A DNA stretch of 64,000 nucleotides, taken from Gilvimarinus gilvus (GTDB lineage Bacteria; Pseudomonadota; Gammaproteobacteria; Pseudomonadales; Cellvibrionaceae). The translations under genes were made by a program, and so were the position numbers. Location: the NCBI RefSeq assembly GCF_030518155.1, contig NZ_JAULRU010000577.1, positions 62,001 to 126,000 of the forward strand, written 5' to 3'. The notes under the pieces were generated by a model. That model worked only from the letters and a program-made list of their open reading frames with translations, was not told the DNA's origin and ran no database searches. Shown one piece after another: positions 1-7,678 of the stretch; the stretch's first letter is position 1; each line of letters opens with the position of its first letter.

Positions 1-2
1 AC

Positions 3-878
3 CAAGCCATAGCACTAGACCCCCTATTTGAAGAAGCTTTGGTGGCCCGCTCCAACGCCTACCGAATACTAATGAATGTCTTCGAAATACCTAAAGATGT
101 ATTGCCAAAAGTAATTTCGGCAAGCATCGATGTCCTGGATGTAAACCCCCAGTCGGCCTACGCACGCTCATCTCTCGGTGTAGCCTACGTACATGCCTGG
201 CTATGGAACGATGCATGGAAAATGCTAAGCGAAGCAAGAAAAAGAGACCCTGATTTAGCCCTGACAGAGCTGGGGTTCAGTTTGTACTATTCCGCGATTG
301 GTGATTTCAGCGCTCTGCACAAATCGGTACAACGAGCCAGCGAGCTAGACCCGCTCAATCCTGAAATCGCCGAATGGGGAATGTGGGCGTTAATGATGGC
401 TAACGAGCTGGAAGCAGCCAGCGACTGGGGAAAGAAGATGTACGCACTGCACCCCAAAAACCCCTATATGGTTTTGAGCTTAGCCGTCAATGAAACCATG
501 AAGGGCAATTACGAGGCTGGCATCAAATGGGCCGAGCAAGGTGTTAACATGAGCAACCGCATACCTTTCTCGCTGATTATACTGGCTCAAGCATATGCAG
601 CGGCGGGCACCACGGCACAAATACCGGCACTTATTGCAGAAGCTGAGGCGGCAAATGAATACATGTGCCCTTATGAAACCGCCGTTATCTACTCCCTGTT
701 AGGGCAACCCGACATTGCCTTTGGGTTACTCAACGAAGCCGTAGCATATCGATCAAATTGTTTAATGTTCACACGCCATGATCCACGCTTACAGCCGTTA
801 AGAAATGACCCTAGGTATGACCACTTATTAGAGCGCTTGAATCTTACCGATGAAGATATTCTCTCTTACTCTAAGTAG
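3..878 (+). CDS. TPR-repeat protein, C-terminal part (5' end outside window)
   Basis: The reading frame is open from base 3 with no convincing start, so the first TTG at base 39 is internal and the gene begins upstream of the window. The visible ~291 residues are helical TPR-like repeats (alternating small and aromatic residues, recurring DP-x-NP turns such as ELDPLNPE). They end in the DPRLQPLRNDPRYDHLLERL tail that closes many TPR proteins whose N-terminus carries a winged-helix, cyclase or kinase domain. That output domain is not visible here, so the function cannot be named; protein-protein interaction is the likely role of this half. It converges on the lipoprotein gene downstream. Confidence 0.75.
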   Translation, partial: QAIALDPLFEEALVARSNAYRILMNVFEIPKDVLPKVISASIDVLDVNPQSAYARSSLGVAYVHAWLWNDAWKMLSEARKRDPDLALTELGFSLYYSAIGDFSALHKSVQRASELDPLNPEIAEWGMWALMMANELEAASDWGKKMYALHPKNPYMVLSLAVNETMKGNYEAGIKWAEQGVNMSNRIPFSLIILAQAYAAAGTTAQIPALIAEAEAANEYMCPYETAVIYSLLGQPDIAFGLLNEAVAYRSNCLMFTRHDPRLQPLRNDPRYDHLLERLNLTDEDILSYSK

Positions 879-929
879 GTAGAGACAGTAACAACGGCAG
901 AATTCAGGGCTATACTTCAGCACCAGGCG

Positions 930-952
930 GCCGCAAGCCCCAAGCTTGCGGC
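930..952. terminator. Hairpin between convergent genes
   Basis: A perfect 9-bp inverted repeat, GCCGCAAGC and GCTTGCGGC, encloses a 5-nt loop in the 87-bp gap between two convergent genes. There is no clear T tract on either side, so it may be a weak bidirectional terminator. Confidence 0.45.
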
Positions 953-965
953 ATTGCCTGCTCAG

Positions 966-2519
966 CTAGGGCAATTGGAACTGCACCAGTGGCGGTGTTT
1001 CCTGAGCATCTTCATGATCACCTATTAGATACAGCATGTTATTCTCAATAAAAAGATCGCTGGGCTCTTCTACCGCCTCAGAGGCAACCGAGTACACCTC
1101 TTCGATTTCTCCAGACGTGGATAACTTCAGCACCTGACGATACTGCTCAGACAAGACATAGACACTACCTTGGTAATAACTAACCCCCACAACATCGTAC
1201 ATTGAAACAGGCAAGTCAACTTCTTGGTTGCTAAATACAGGTGTTCTCGATAGGGGAATGAATCCGTCATCAACGATAATAAGCTCGCTCGTTTGATCGC
1301 TTGCCTCGTGATTAACAAAATAGAATTGGTTCTGCTCGGTATCGCCCCCCATGCCGGCAAAACGAAGTATTTCATTGTCTTGCCCTACAATGTTCATTTG
1401 GTATTCAGCCACTTTGGGATGCTCTGGCAGCGACATTGACAACTGCGCTACGTAGCCCTCATCGTTTAAAACAAATATGGCCTCATCGGTTCCGCTGATA
1501 GCTTCTGTACAGCCCTGGTTGCAAAGTGTGTGTTCATACACCACTTCGATGCGAGCTAAGACATCGAATGAGGCATCCAGTTTAAACACCTCGGATTGAT
1601 CTGTAAGTACATACCAGAAACCCTCCTGAGAACGCCAAAGTCCCGATGGCTGACGAATAACATCGGGTAAAGTCATTCGGTCAACTTCGTTAAGGGTCAC
1701 CGTTGCAGGTAAAGGCGGCTCATCGCGCTGCTGCTTATCCGCCAGAACAATCAAATTATTGTCAGACGAGTCAATGCTGACCACGACTCGCCCATCGGGC
1801 AAAATATCGAGGTCGCTTACAGGCAGGCCCGCGAGCTCTGGAACTAACCAGCTGTAAAGCCTATTCATACTATCGAGGGTGTCAAACATATGCACCCTAA
1901 CGGCTTGATTGTCAGCCTCCATAAGGTACAAGTGCCCCTCAAAGAAAGCCACTCCCGCCAGTTCTCCACTCACAGACAGCTCGTAATCTGTATATTCCGC
2001 TGGGTTACTAACAGAAAACTGAATGAGCCGGGCACGATTGCGTGCATAAACCCACCCTTGCTGGTTAATCGCAAGCTCGGTTAACTGGTCCCCCGCCGCA
2101 AACGACCAGGTTTGGCTGCCGTTGGTTTCATTGAGCGTTAAGTTTTGGTTGCCCTCGACAGACCAAGTACCCGCGTCCGTCATCACCATATCAACCGTAC
2201 CAGGGAAGTACTCGGCAAAACGTGTATAGGGCAGCGACTCCTCGGCGGCATCCACTTCGCCCACCGCCCCGGACTCACTCAAAACGTACAGGCTTGGAAA
2301 GTCCACGCTGACACTTTTGGGGTAACGAATACTCAAGGTTTCGTCAGAGAATCCAATGTAATTGGCCAACGGAAAATCTTCCTGTAACACCCCTTCAGTC
2401 TCAATGGGCAAGTCGATAGTGGCTGGCGTGGCATTTCCCGTTGTACTCGAGTCACTGCCACAAGCGCACAGCGTGACGAATACGGCGATTAGATACGTTA
2501 GTAACAATACTGTTTTCAT
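966..2519 (-). CDS. Unknown lipoprotein, probably beta-propeller-like (517 aa)
   Basis: I start this at the ATG at 2519, not at an in-frame start 14 codons upstream. This ATG is followed at once by a type II signal (MKTVLLLTYLIAVFVTLCAC, lipid cysteine at about residue 20) and is preceded by a GGGAGT ribosome site. The mature protein is rich in short beta strands and repeats phrases such as GLWRSQEGFWYVL, QQGWVYA and NNMLYLIGD. That spacing of aromatic and hydrophobic strands suggests a blade-type propeller, but I recognise no named family. It is probably anchored at the outer membrane. A Thr/Ser-rich linker follows the cysteine. Function unknown. Confidence 0.7.
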   Translation of the reverse strand: MKTVLLLTYLIAVFVTLCACGSDSSTTGNATPATIDLPIETEGVLQEDFPLANYIGFSDETLSIRYPKSVSVDFPSLYVLSESGAVGEVDAAEESLPYTRFAEYFPGTVDMVMTDAGTWSVEGNQNLTLNETNGSQTWSFAAGDQLTELAINQQGWVYARNRARLIQFSVSNPAEYTDYELSVSGELAGVAFFEGHLYLMEADNQAVRVHMFDTLDSMNRLYSWLVPELAGLPVSDLDILPDGRVVVSIDSSDNNLIVLADKQQRDEPPLPATVTLNEVDRMTLPDVIRQPSGLWRSQEGFWYVLTDQSEVFKLDASFDVLARIEVVYEHTLCNQGCTEAISGTDEAIFVLNDEGYVAQLSMSLPEHPKVAEYQMNIVGQDNEILRFAGMGGDTEQNQFYFVNHEASDQTSELIIVDDGFIPLSRTPVFSNQEVDLPVSMYDVVGVSYYQGSVYVLSEQYRQVLKLSTSGEIEEVYSVASEAVEEPSDLFIENNMLYLIGDHEDAQETPPLVQFQLP

Positions 2520-2706
2520 ATGACACTCCCGGTCAATATTAAAGAGTGCCCATCGAAACATGAATCTCAGTAACCGGTAGCTTTGTTGGTATAAGGTGAC
2601 GAAATTCTGTACGAAAGGTAAACTTCAGCCACTACTGTTTGTACAAGTGGTAGTAGGAAGCTGAGCTCGAATCAGCGGAAATTGCTGGCGTCCCCAACAT
2701 TACCGG

Positions 2707-3567
2707 TCAAAAAGCGTTTTCACCCATTTCTAAAGAATACTCTTCGGTAAGGCTATAGCCGGGAATAATCGGTGCCTCTTCGTCGGCATACTCAAAAGGT
2801 GGCAGCCCGAGCTTAATACGCCGAGCCTCATAATAATCATACAATTCTTTAGCCTTTTCTCTGATCACCACCTTATCCTGGTCAGATAAAACAATTTTAG
2901 AGCCTCTACTCTCCTCCAGGCCCTGCAACAACGCCGGCGCACTTTGATATTTATAACTTGTATTCCCACGCATGGCCGAAAACTCCATAAATGAAAATTT
3001 TGCCAGCAAGCCTTCTTTCATTTTCTCCGAATCACGACTATAGGCCTCTTCACCGTAAAACTTCTCAGCATACTCCATCACTTGTGTATCGCCCAAAATT
3101 ATAGCCAGATCAGTGTACCGCTTTAAATTTTGATCACGCTTTTCCCAAAATTCTGCTTCTTCTCTTACAGAGAGATTACTCAAATACTCATCAGATACTC
3201 GTGTGCGGACAATGCGATTAGCCAACTCTTTGACTGCGAGAATATCCCTCTCAGCTGCAAGCGCCTCTAAAGTGGCTTCGTCGTAGCTTCGGTAGACAAA
3301 GGCGTCCTTACTTCTTAAGCTGGGAATGGAACCCTGCGACAATTGAGTATCATGAGCGCTTGACTGTGCCGATCGCGAAACCGTGGCAGTATTTTTTTCA
3401 CCCTCACTTTCACTGCCGATATCACTACTGTATTCGACCGCCGACTCTTGATCAAACACCGGACCTTCACCGTCCTCTCCCGTACCCAACGTAAAATAGA
3501 CAAAAGCCGACAAACTAAAAAGTACAGACAAAGCAGCGATAACCGCGCCTTTCAATTTGGCATTCAT
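2707..3567 (-). CDS. Unknown single-pass membrane-anchored protein (286 aa)
   Basis: An N-terminal hydrophobic segment (residues ~8-28, AVIAALSVLFSLSAFVYFTL) is followed by an acidic, Ser-rich linker (~30-85) and a charged helical domain (~90-286). The stretch SYDEATLEALAAERDILAVKELANRIV resembles a degenerate Sel1/TPR-type helix pair, but only weakly. The domain would lie in the periplasm. Its ATG overlaps the TGA of the upstream gene (ATGA), so the two are probably translationally coupled and work together. I do not recognise the family. Confidence 0.65.
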   Translation of the reverse strand: MNAKLKGAVIAALSVLFSLSAFVYFTLGTGEDGEGPVFDQESAVEYSSDIGSESEGEKNTATVSRSAQSSAHDTQLSQGSIPSLRSKDAFVYRSYDEATLEALAAERDILAVKELANRIVRTRVSDEYLSNLSVREEAEFWEKRDQNLKRYTDLAIILGDTQVMEYAEKFYGEEAYSRDSEKMKEGLLAKFSFMEFSAMRGNTSYKYQSAPALLQGLEESRGSKIVLSDQDKVVIREKAKELYDYYEARRIKLGLPPFEYADEEAPIIPGYSLTEEYSLEMGENAF

Positions 3568-4043
3568 CGCTTAATCCCCCAGCCCGCAGCCCCAGCACAA
3601 GAAGTATCTTTCAACTTAGAATTGTCAAAATCATAATCGCACTTATCAAAATGCTTATCTCTGGCATTTTTCATTTTGTCTGAACAATATTGGTTACCAT
3701 GCACAGCGGGGTTAATCGTAAACGAATACAGGTCGAAATAACTGAACCCCATAGAGTGTGAGACGCTACCACTTTCAATCTCATTACAGACGTCAATCGT
3801 ATCGCTATACTTATCACGCGCATTTACTGTACAGCTATGCTGTTTTTTTCGCAAAGCCCCCATCCTTTTGCCACAACGCTGGGCCCACTTCATCTGTTCT
3901 TGGGCCAATGCACTCATGCCACGATCACTCCCCATACTCAAGTACATGGATCTCATATCGGCGGTATCCATGAAGCTGGACAAGTAGCTATAAAGCCTGT
4001 CGGCACCGGATGCCCGTAAACAATCACCTCTTGCAACGCTCAA
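3564..4043 (-). CDS. Unknown cysteine-rich protein, N-terminus uncertain (159 aa)
   Basis: The annotated start is a TTG without a ribosome site. The frame stays open upstream as far as a TGA, encoding a hydrophobic run (SSIISS-like, then IILRCIVCVSS) that looks like an export signal but lacks a normal start codon. An ATG in another frame at 4113 (MKTSK) would join it after a one-base shift. Either the start is non-canonical or there is a frameshift in the gene or the read. The body has about eight cysteines (for example RCG, SCT, VCN, YCS, KCD, SCA), fitting an exported disulfide-bonded protein. It is coupled to the next gene by an ATGA overlap. Family not recognised. Confidence 0.55.
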   Translation of the reverse strand: MSVARGDCLRASGADRLYSYLSSFMDTADMRSMYLSMGSDRGMSALAQEQMKWAQRCGKRMGALRKKQHSCTVNARDKYSDTIDVCNEIESGSVSHSMGFSYFDLYSFTINPAVHGNQYCSDKMKNARDKHFDKCDYDFDNSKLKDTSCAGAAGWGIKR

Positions 4044-4246
4044 GTTGGAGGAGACGCAAACAATACACCGAAGAATAATGGAAGAGATACTACTAAAGTT
4101 TTGAAGTTTTCATCGACAATCCCATGGCTTATTATTTTTTTGAGCATAATCTCGAAAATATGGTGTATCAGAGAAGATTGGGACACTGCTAGAAACGTTT
4201 TTGCTGATATTCTGCATCACGCCGCGTAAATCATCCATAGATGCTT

Positions 4247-4807
4247 TTAGTGCCACGCTCTATTTTCGGAAAACTGCGGGCGCAGAAACTCCATTTGATC
4301 ACCGCGAATACGATCGGAGTTAATCAGTGCCAGGTATTCGGCAATATTGGGGCAAAAGGGCAGTGCCAGTAACTCCATATCAATGTCCTGGAGCAGATTA
4401 TTACTCTTGCGTTGGTTGCAGCGTTTACAGGCGGTGACCACATTGCGCCAGATATCTTTACCGCCGCGACTGATGGGGTGTACATGGTCCCGCGACAGTA
4501 GCCCGTAGGTAAATGCCTTACCACAATACAGGCAGAGATAATCATCCCGGGCAAACAAGGCGCGATTGGTAAGGGGGGGGATTTGGCGATAGCGGGCGAT
4601 ACGACTGCCGCCACAGGCAATAATAGCCGGCAGGGTTATTTGCGAGCGAACTCCACTGCAGCGGGCGTAACCACCCACCACTTTGCGAACCGGGCCACCT
4701 AAACTCCAGGCCACCAAGTCTCGGGCATAAAGGCAAACCGCGTCTTGCCAATGCAGCCACTCAATAGGCTGGCCGGCGATATTAAGCCGCAGTATTCTCT
4801 CGTCCAC
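4247..4807 (-). CDS. Stand-alone HNH endonuclease family protein (186 aa)
   Basis: The HNH fold is clear in the second half: a CLYCG zinc knuckle at ~93-97, DHVHPISRGG with the catalytic histidine region at ~106-115, and NVVTACKRCNQRKSNN with the second CxxC knuckle. The start is GTG at 4807, chosen because a perfect AGGAGG lies four bases upstream. This compact HNH family is widespread in proteobacterial chromosomes as a single gene without a restriction or phage context, and none is seen here. The substrate is unknown; nuclease activity is inferred from the family. Confidence 0.85.
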   Translation of the reverse strand: MDERILRLNIAGQPIEWLHWQDAVCLYARDLVAWSLGGPVRKVVGGYARCSGVRSQITLPAIIACGGSRIARYRQIPPLTNRALFARDDYLCLYCGKAFTYGLLSRDHVHPISRGGKDIWRNVVTACKRCNQRKSNNLLQDIDMELLALPFCPNIAEYLALINSDRIRGDQMEFLRPQFSENRAWH

Positions 4808-4952
4808 CGGTACCTCCTGTCGCAGTAATCACGGGCGTGATGTATAACTGGCAAAAGACCACTCGATCAATGAGTAGCGCTAACTACTTTGTCCATAAAT
4901 TATGACGATAATATGTCAAATGTACCGTGTTTTTCTGCAATTGCCTAGCAGG

Positions 4953-5100
4953 CTGCTGAAAAACCCCATGCATGCTCAGCGTAGCCTGAAGCGTGCAGAT
5001 GTTGCGTCTTGTCTCGACGCACAGGGTGGTTCCCTTTGCTAGAGGCAAGGCGCAGCAAATGTGCGCTTCAGGTCACGTAGCCAACTCGCCACACAGACGC
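4953..5100. repeat. Dispersed intergenic repeat with imperfect inverted arms
   Basis: The segment opens with CTGCTGAAAAACCC, then CATGC and GCG. The same order (CTGTTGAAAAACCC, CATGC, GCG) occurs on the minus strand at 58649-58688. Downstream, the arm around 4983-5012 (CTGAAGCG...TTGCG) is an imperfect inverted copy of the arm around 5047-5085 (CGCAGCAAATGTGCGCTTCAG). No open reading frame is present. It is best described as a REP- or MITE-like intergenic element. Confidence 0.5.
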
Positions 5101-5102
5101 CT

Positions 5103-5723
5103 CTATTTATCATCTAACGGACGCACTCGTGCCTGACCTGAAGTCAGCAATCGAATATGGTCTTGCAAAGACTCATACTTACTGTAAGCCACCGTCGTAT
5201 AAAGGCTGACTCCGTCTGCATACTCTACATCGTCAACCACCGCGCCCTGTCCATCCAGCGCCAGACGAATTTTTTGCTCGAACGCAAAAGGAACCTCCAC
5301 GACTAATGACAGTTGAGGTACAACTTCACGCCACTGAGCATTGTCTAGCGCCTGCGATACCGATGCGCCATAGGCACGTACCAATCCTCCAGCGCCTAAC
5401 TTGGTGCCGCCGAATGTACGCACAACTACGGCCATACAATCGCCGGCCGAGCGGTGCGTAAGCACATTCAGTATGGGCTTTCCCGCCGTGCCTGATGGTT
5501 CACCATCGTCACTGAACGCCACTAATTTAGGTTGCGCTGCATTGCCCACAATGTATGCCCAGCAGTAATGGCTGGCCCCTGGCAACGCCTGCTTTATATT
5601 TTTCAGCACCCGCAAAGCGTCTTCGCGACTTTGCACAGGCGTTAGTACTGCTGTGAAAGTGCTGCGTTTCTCCTCGTAGAGAAATTGACACGGTTGCGCT
5701 AGCGCCTGATACGATTGCGACAT
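5103..5723 (-). CDS. yigZ: IMPACT/YigZ family protein (206 aa)
   Basis: The family hallmark SDDGEPSGTAGKPIL is present at ~73-87, followed by VVVRTFGGTKLGAGGLVRAYG, both invariant in bacterial YigZ proteins and in the N-terminal half of eukaryotic IMPACT. The length matches E. coli YigZ (about 205 residues). The C-terminal ~70 residues fit the small DUF1949 domain. The role in bacteria is not well settled; nucleic-acid or ribosome-related binding is usually proposed. ATG start with GAGG upstream. The gene stands alone. Confidence 0.9.
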   Translation of the reverse strand: MSQSYQALAQPCQFLYEEKRSTFTAVLTPVQSREDALRVLKNIKQALPGASHYCWAYIVGNAAQPKLVAFSDDGEPSGTAGKPILNVLTHRSAGDCMAVVVRTFGGTKLGAGGLVRAYGASVSQALDNAQWREVVPQLSLVVEVPFAFEQKIRLALDGQGAVVDDVEYADGVSLYTTVAYSKYESLQDHIRLLTSGQARVRPLDDK

Positions 5724-5829
5724 ATGGCCTCACATTGTCCTTTGGGTACAACTATTTTCGCACAGTCTGGTTCAGCGCCACCAAGTCGCAGCCGTTAATC
5801 TCGCGTGAAAGTAACTCAGGGCAGCGCCA

Positions 5830-7245
5830 TTAACGTGCGCAAGCTTTTCCGCGCAATAAAGAAAAAATAACAGCGAGAGCGACAAAAGACATCGAGAGCT
5901 CTAGCGCATGGAGAAAGGTTGCGAGTATGGGTTCTGCCAATGCCCCGGTAAGAGGCCTGTCACCAATAAGTGAATAGACCAGTAAATTGACCAAACTCAT
6001 TCCCACTAGATTGCCGCTTACCCGCGCTAAATTTAGTGTTGCGGAGGCGACGCCGGTCTCAGAGGGATGAGCCGCCTGCATAACCGCGAGGTTATTTGGG
6101 CTCGAAAACAAGCCAAACCCCACCCCCACCAAGCCTAACGCAACACTGATGTAAAACCCCGTGGTACTTAGCTGAAGCTGATGCAGCAAAAAAAATCCGG
6201 CCAAGGTTAAACCGCAGCCAACAGATGACAAGATTCGGGCCGGAAAAAAATCGGCCAATTTGCCGGCAAAGGGCGCGACAACGGCCATTGCCAGTGCTTG
6301 ACTGAGCATGATTTGGCCAGCGTCAGCGGCGCTCAAGCCAAGCACATATTGCAAATAAAGACTCAGCAGAAACCCCAAGGGGTAACTGGAAGCGTACATA
6401 AACAGCGCAGCGGCAAGAGACATCGAGAATAGCCGTGACTCGCTGAACATTTGCACGCGAATCAATGGAGCCTTTGAATTGAGCTGCCCCCAGACAAAGC
6501 CTGCAAACAACAGACATGAAGCGCAAAGCGTGAAAAAACCAACCGGGCTTGGCAAGCTGGTAAAACCAAAAACTAATGTGATGGCCCAAGTCGCCAGCAA
6601 CAGTGCGCCACGCCAATCAAAGCGCTCGCCTTTGGCATTGCGCCACTCTCCTTTGACATAGAAAAAAGACAGGACTAAAACGATGGAGACCAAAGGTAAA
6701 GGCAGCAGAAAAACAAATCGCCAGCCCAGATAATGTGTGACCCACCCCCCGAGCGCGGGAGCCAGAGTAAGCCCTAAATATACACAGGCAGCGTTTAGCC
6801 CCAGCGGCAGGCCACGCCGATGCACGGGAAAAACCGAAATCAAAATAGCCATGCTGGTGGCAAAGATCATGGCCGCCCCCATGCCCTGCATGAATCTCAT
6901 CGCCAACAGCCACCACATACCGGACGCGAAATAAGCGCTAATACCCGCAAGCGCGTTAATCACAATTCCCAGCTGAAACACTCTCTTGCGACCCCAGTTA
7001 TCCGCGAGCTTACCCGCTGGCAACATACAGATAATATTGGCGACCAATACGGCGGTGGGGACCCAACTGACGAGAATGCCGCTGGCTGACAGCTCCTGAG
7101 CCAACGCCGGAATCGCCACATTGACCGATGCCATACCTAAAGGGGCAATAAATGCGCCCAAACACACCATAATTAGGGCAGGCCATTGTGGCGCGACTTC
7201 ACTGTTGTTTACTGCTGCGATCGAGAGCCCCCGGATGAAATGCAC
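5830..7245 (-). CDS. MFS drug/metabolite exporter, 14-TM type (471 aa)
   Basis: Hydrophobic helices run through the whole protein. Motif A appears after TM2 (GKLADNWGRKRVFQLG) and motif C-like glycines in LGLTLAPALGGWV, the pattern of the DHA2 (EmrB/QacA) branch of drug:proton antiporters in the inner membrane. Substrate cannot be told. The only plausible start before TM1 is GTG at 7245; it has no ribosome site and abuts a long perfect hairpin on its 5' side, so translation initiation or leader read-through may be controlled. No membrane-fusion partner is adjacent. Confidence 0.8.
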   Translation of the reverse strand: MHFIRGLSIAAVNNSEVAPQWPALIMVCLGAFIAPLGMASVNVAIPALAQELSASGILVSWVPTAVLVANIICMLPAGKLADNWGRKRVFQLGIVINALAGISAYFASGMWWLLAMRFMQGMGAAMIFATSMAILISVFPVHRRGLPLGLNAACVYLGLTLAPALGGWVTHYLGWRFVFLLPLPLVSIVLVLSFFYVKGEWRNAKGERFDWRGALLLATWAITLVFGFTSLPSPVGFFTLCASCLLFAGFVWGQLNSKAPLIRVQMFSESRLFSMSLAAALFMYASSYPLGFLLSLYLQYVLGLSAADAGQIMLSQALAMAVVAPFAGKLADFFPARILSSVGCGLTLAGFFLLHQLQLSTTGFYISVALGLVGVGFGLFSSPNNLAVMQAAHPSETGVASATLNLARVSGNLVGMSLVNLLVYSLIGDRPLTGALAEPILATFLHALELSMSFVALAVIFSLLRGKACAR

Positions 7246-7246
7246 G

Positions 7247-7296
7247 ACAATAAAAAGCCGACACCCCTGACATCAAAGGCGTCGGCTTTTTATTGT
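7247..7296 (-). terminator. Perfect 16-bp hairpin directly before the MFS gene
   Basis: ACAATAAAAAGCCGAC and its exact complement GTCGGCTTTTTATTGT enclose an 18-nt loop. T runs on both strands make it a good bidirectional terminator. It ends two bases before the MFS start codon, so it could stop transcripts coming from the pom/sRNA side or act as an attenuator. Confidence 0.7.
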
Positions 7297-7422
7297 AAGA
7301 ATTGAAGCGCTATTTAATCACATTCACACATATTTGCGGACAGTCGGACGTATTCTCGCCATAAAAATCGGACACATGACTCAACACCTGTGACATCAAA
7401 ATGCCCATAATCTATGCCTAGA

Positions 7423-7545
7423 AAAGAAAAACCCCACAACAAGGGGGCTTGTTATGGGGTTTTGCAGGATGGAACCCAACCTTGGGCTCTCTAGCGGCGA
7501 GATCCGTCTATTCCTTGCCTCACGTCCTTATGTTTCGTGATCCTT
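7423..7545 (-). ncRNA. Putative CsrA/RsmA-sequestering small RNA (CsrB/RsmY type)
   Basis: No protein frame fits this interval, yet it has all parts of a small RNA gene on the minus strand. There is a CATAAT -10 element at 7557-7552, and transcription would start near 7545. Four GGA motifs lie in the first ~43 nt (7543-7541, 7527-7525, 7514-7512, 7505-7503), three as AAGGA and one as CGGA; one lies in the loop of a CACG/CGTG stem. A small CCCAA/TTGGG hairpin follows, then a strong terminator. A GacA-type box lies ~65 bp upstream. These are the features of RsmY/RsmZ/CsrB RNAs, which titrate the translational regulator CsrA. Family assignment is inference; length ~120 nt fits RsmY/Z. Confidence 0.65.
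7428..7463 (-). terminator. Rho-independent terminator of the small RNA
   Basis: Two 16-nt arms, with one mismatch, enclose a 4-nt loop: AAAACCCCACAACAAG and CTTGTTATGGGGTTTT on the plus strand. Read on the minus strand it ends in TTTTTCTTTTC, a proper U tract; the plus-strand tail is much weaker, which fixes the direction. Confidence 0.8.
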
Positions 7546-7601
7546 GCGCCCATTATGAGCGAGGATGAGCGTCAAAAATAGTGGCATTTGTCACAAGTTT
7601 T

Positions 7602-7619
7602 TGTAAGAGATGTCGCACA
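7602..7619 (-). promoter_or_regulatory. GacA/UvrY-type upstream activating site
   Basis: The plus strand reads TGTAAG-N6-CGCACA, that is TGTGCG-N6-CTTACA toward the small RNA. The known GacA site is TGTAAG-N6-CTTACA: one half is perfect and the other matches 4 of 6. Its centre is ~65 bp before the predicted small-RNA start, the spacing seen at rsmY/rsmZ promoters. Confidence 0.6.
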
Positions 7620-7678
7620 AGTCGGTTTATCGTCACTCGCGTTGCGTTGCCATGCAGCCGACTTAGCCTCTCTGGGTA

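Noticed and set aside
4247-4807. Homing or restriction element around the HNH gene
   Set aside because: No methylase, intron, intein or phage genes adjoin it, and this compact HNH family is usually a chromosomal singleton.
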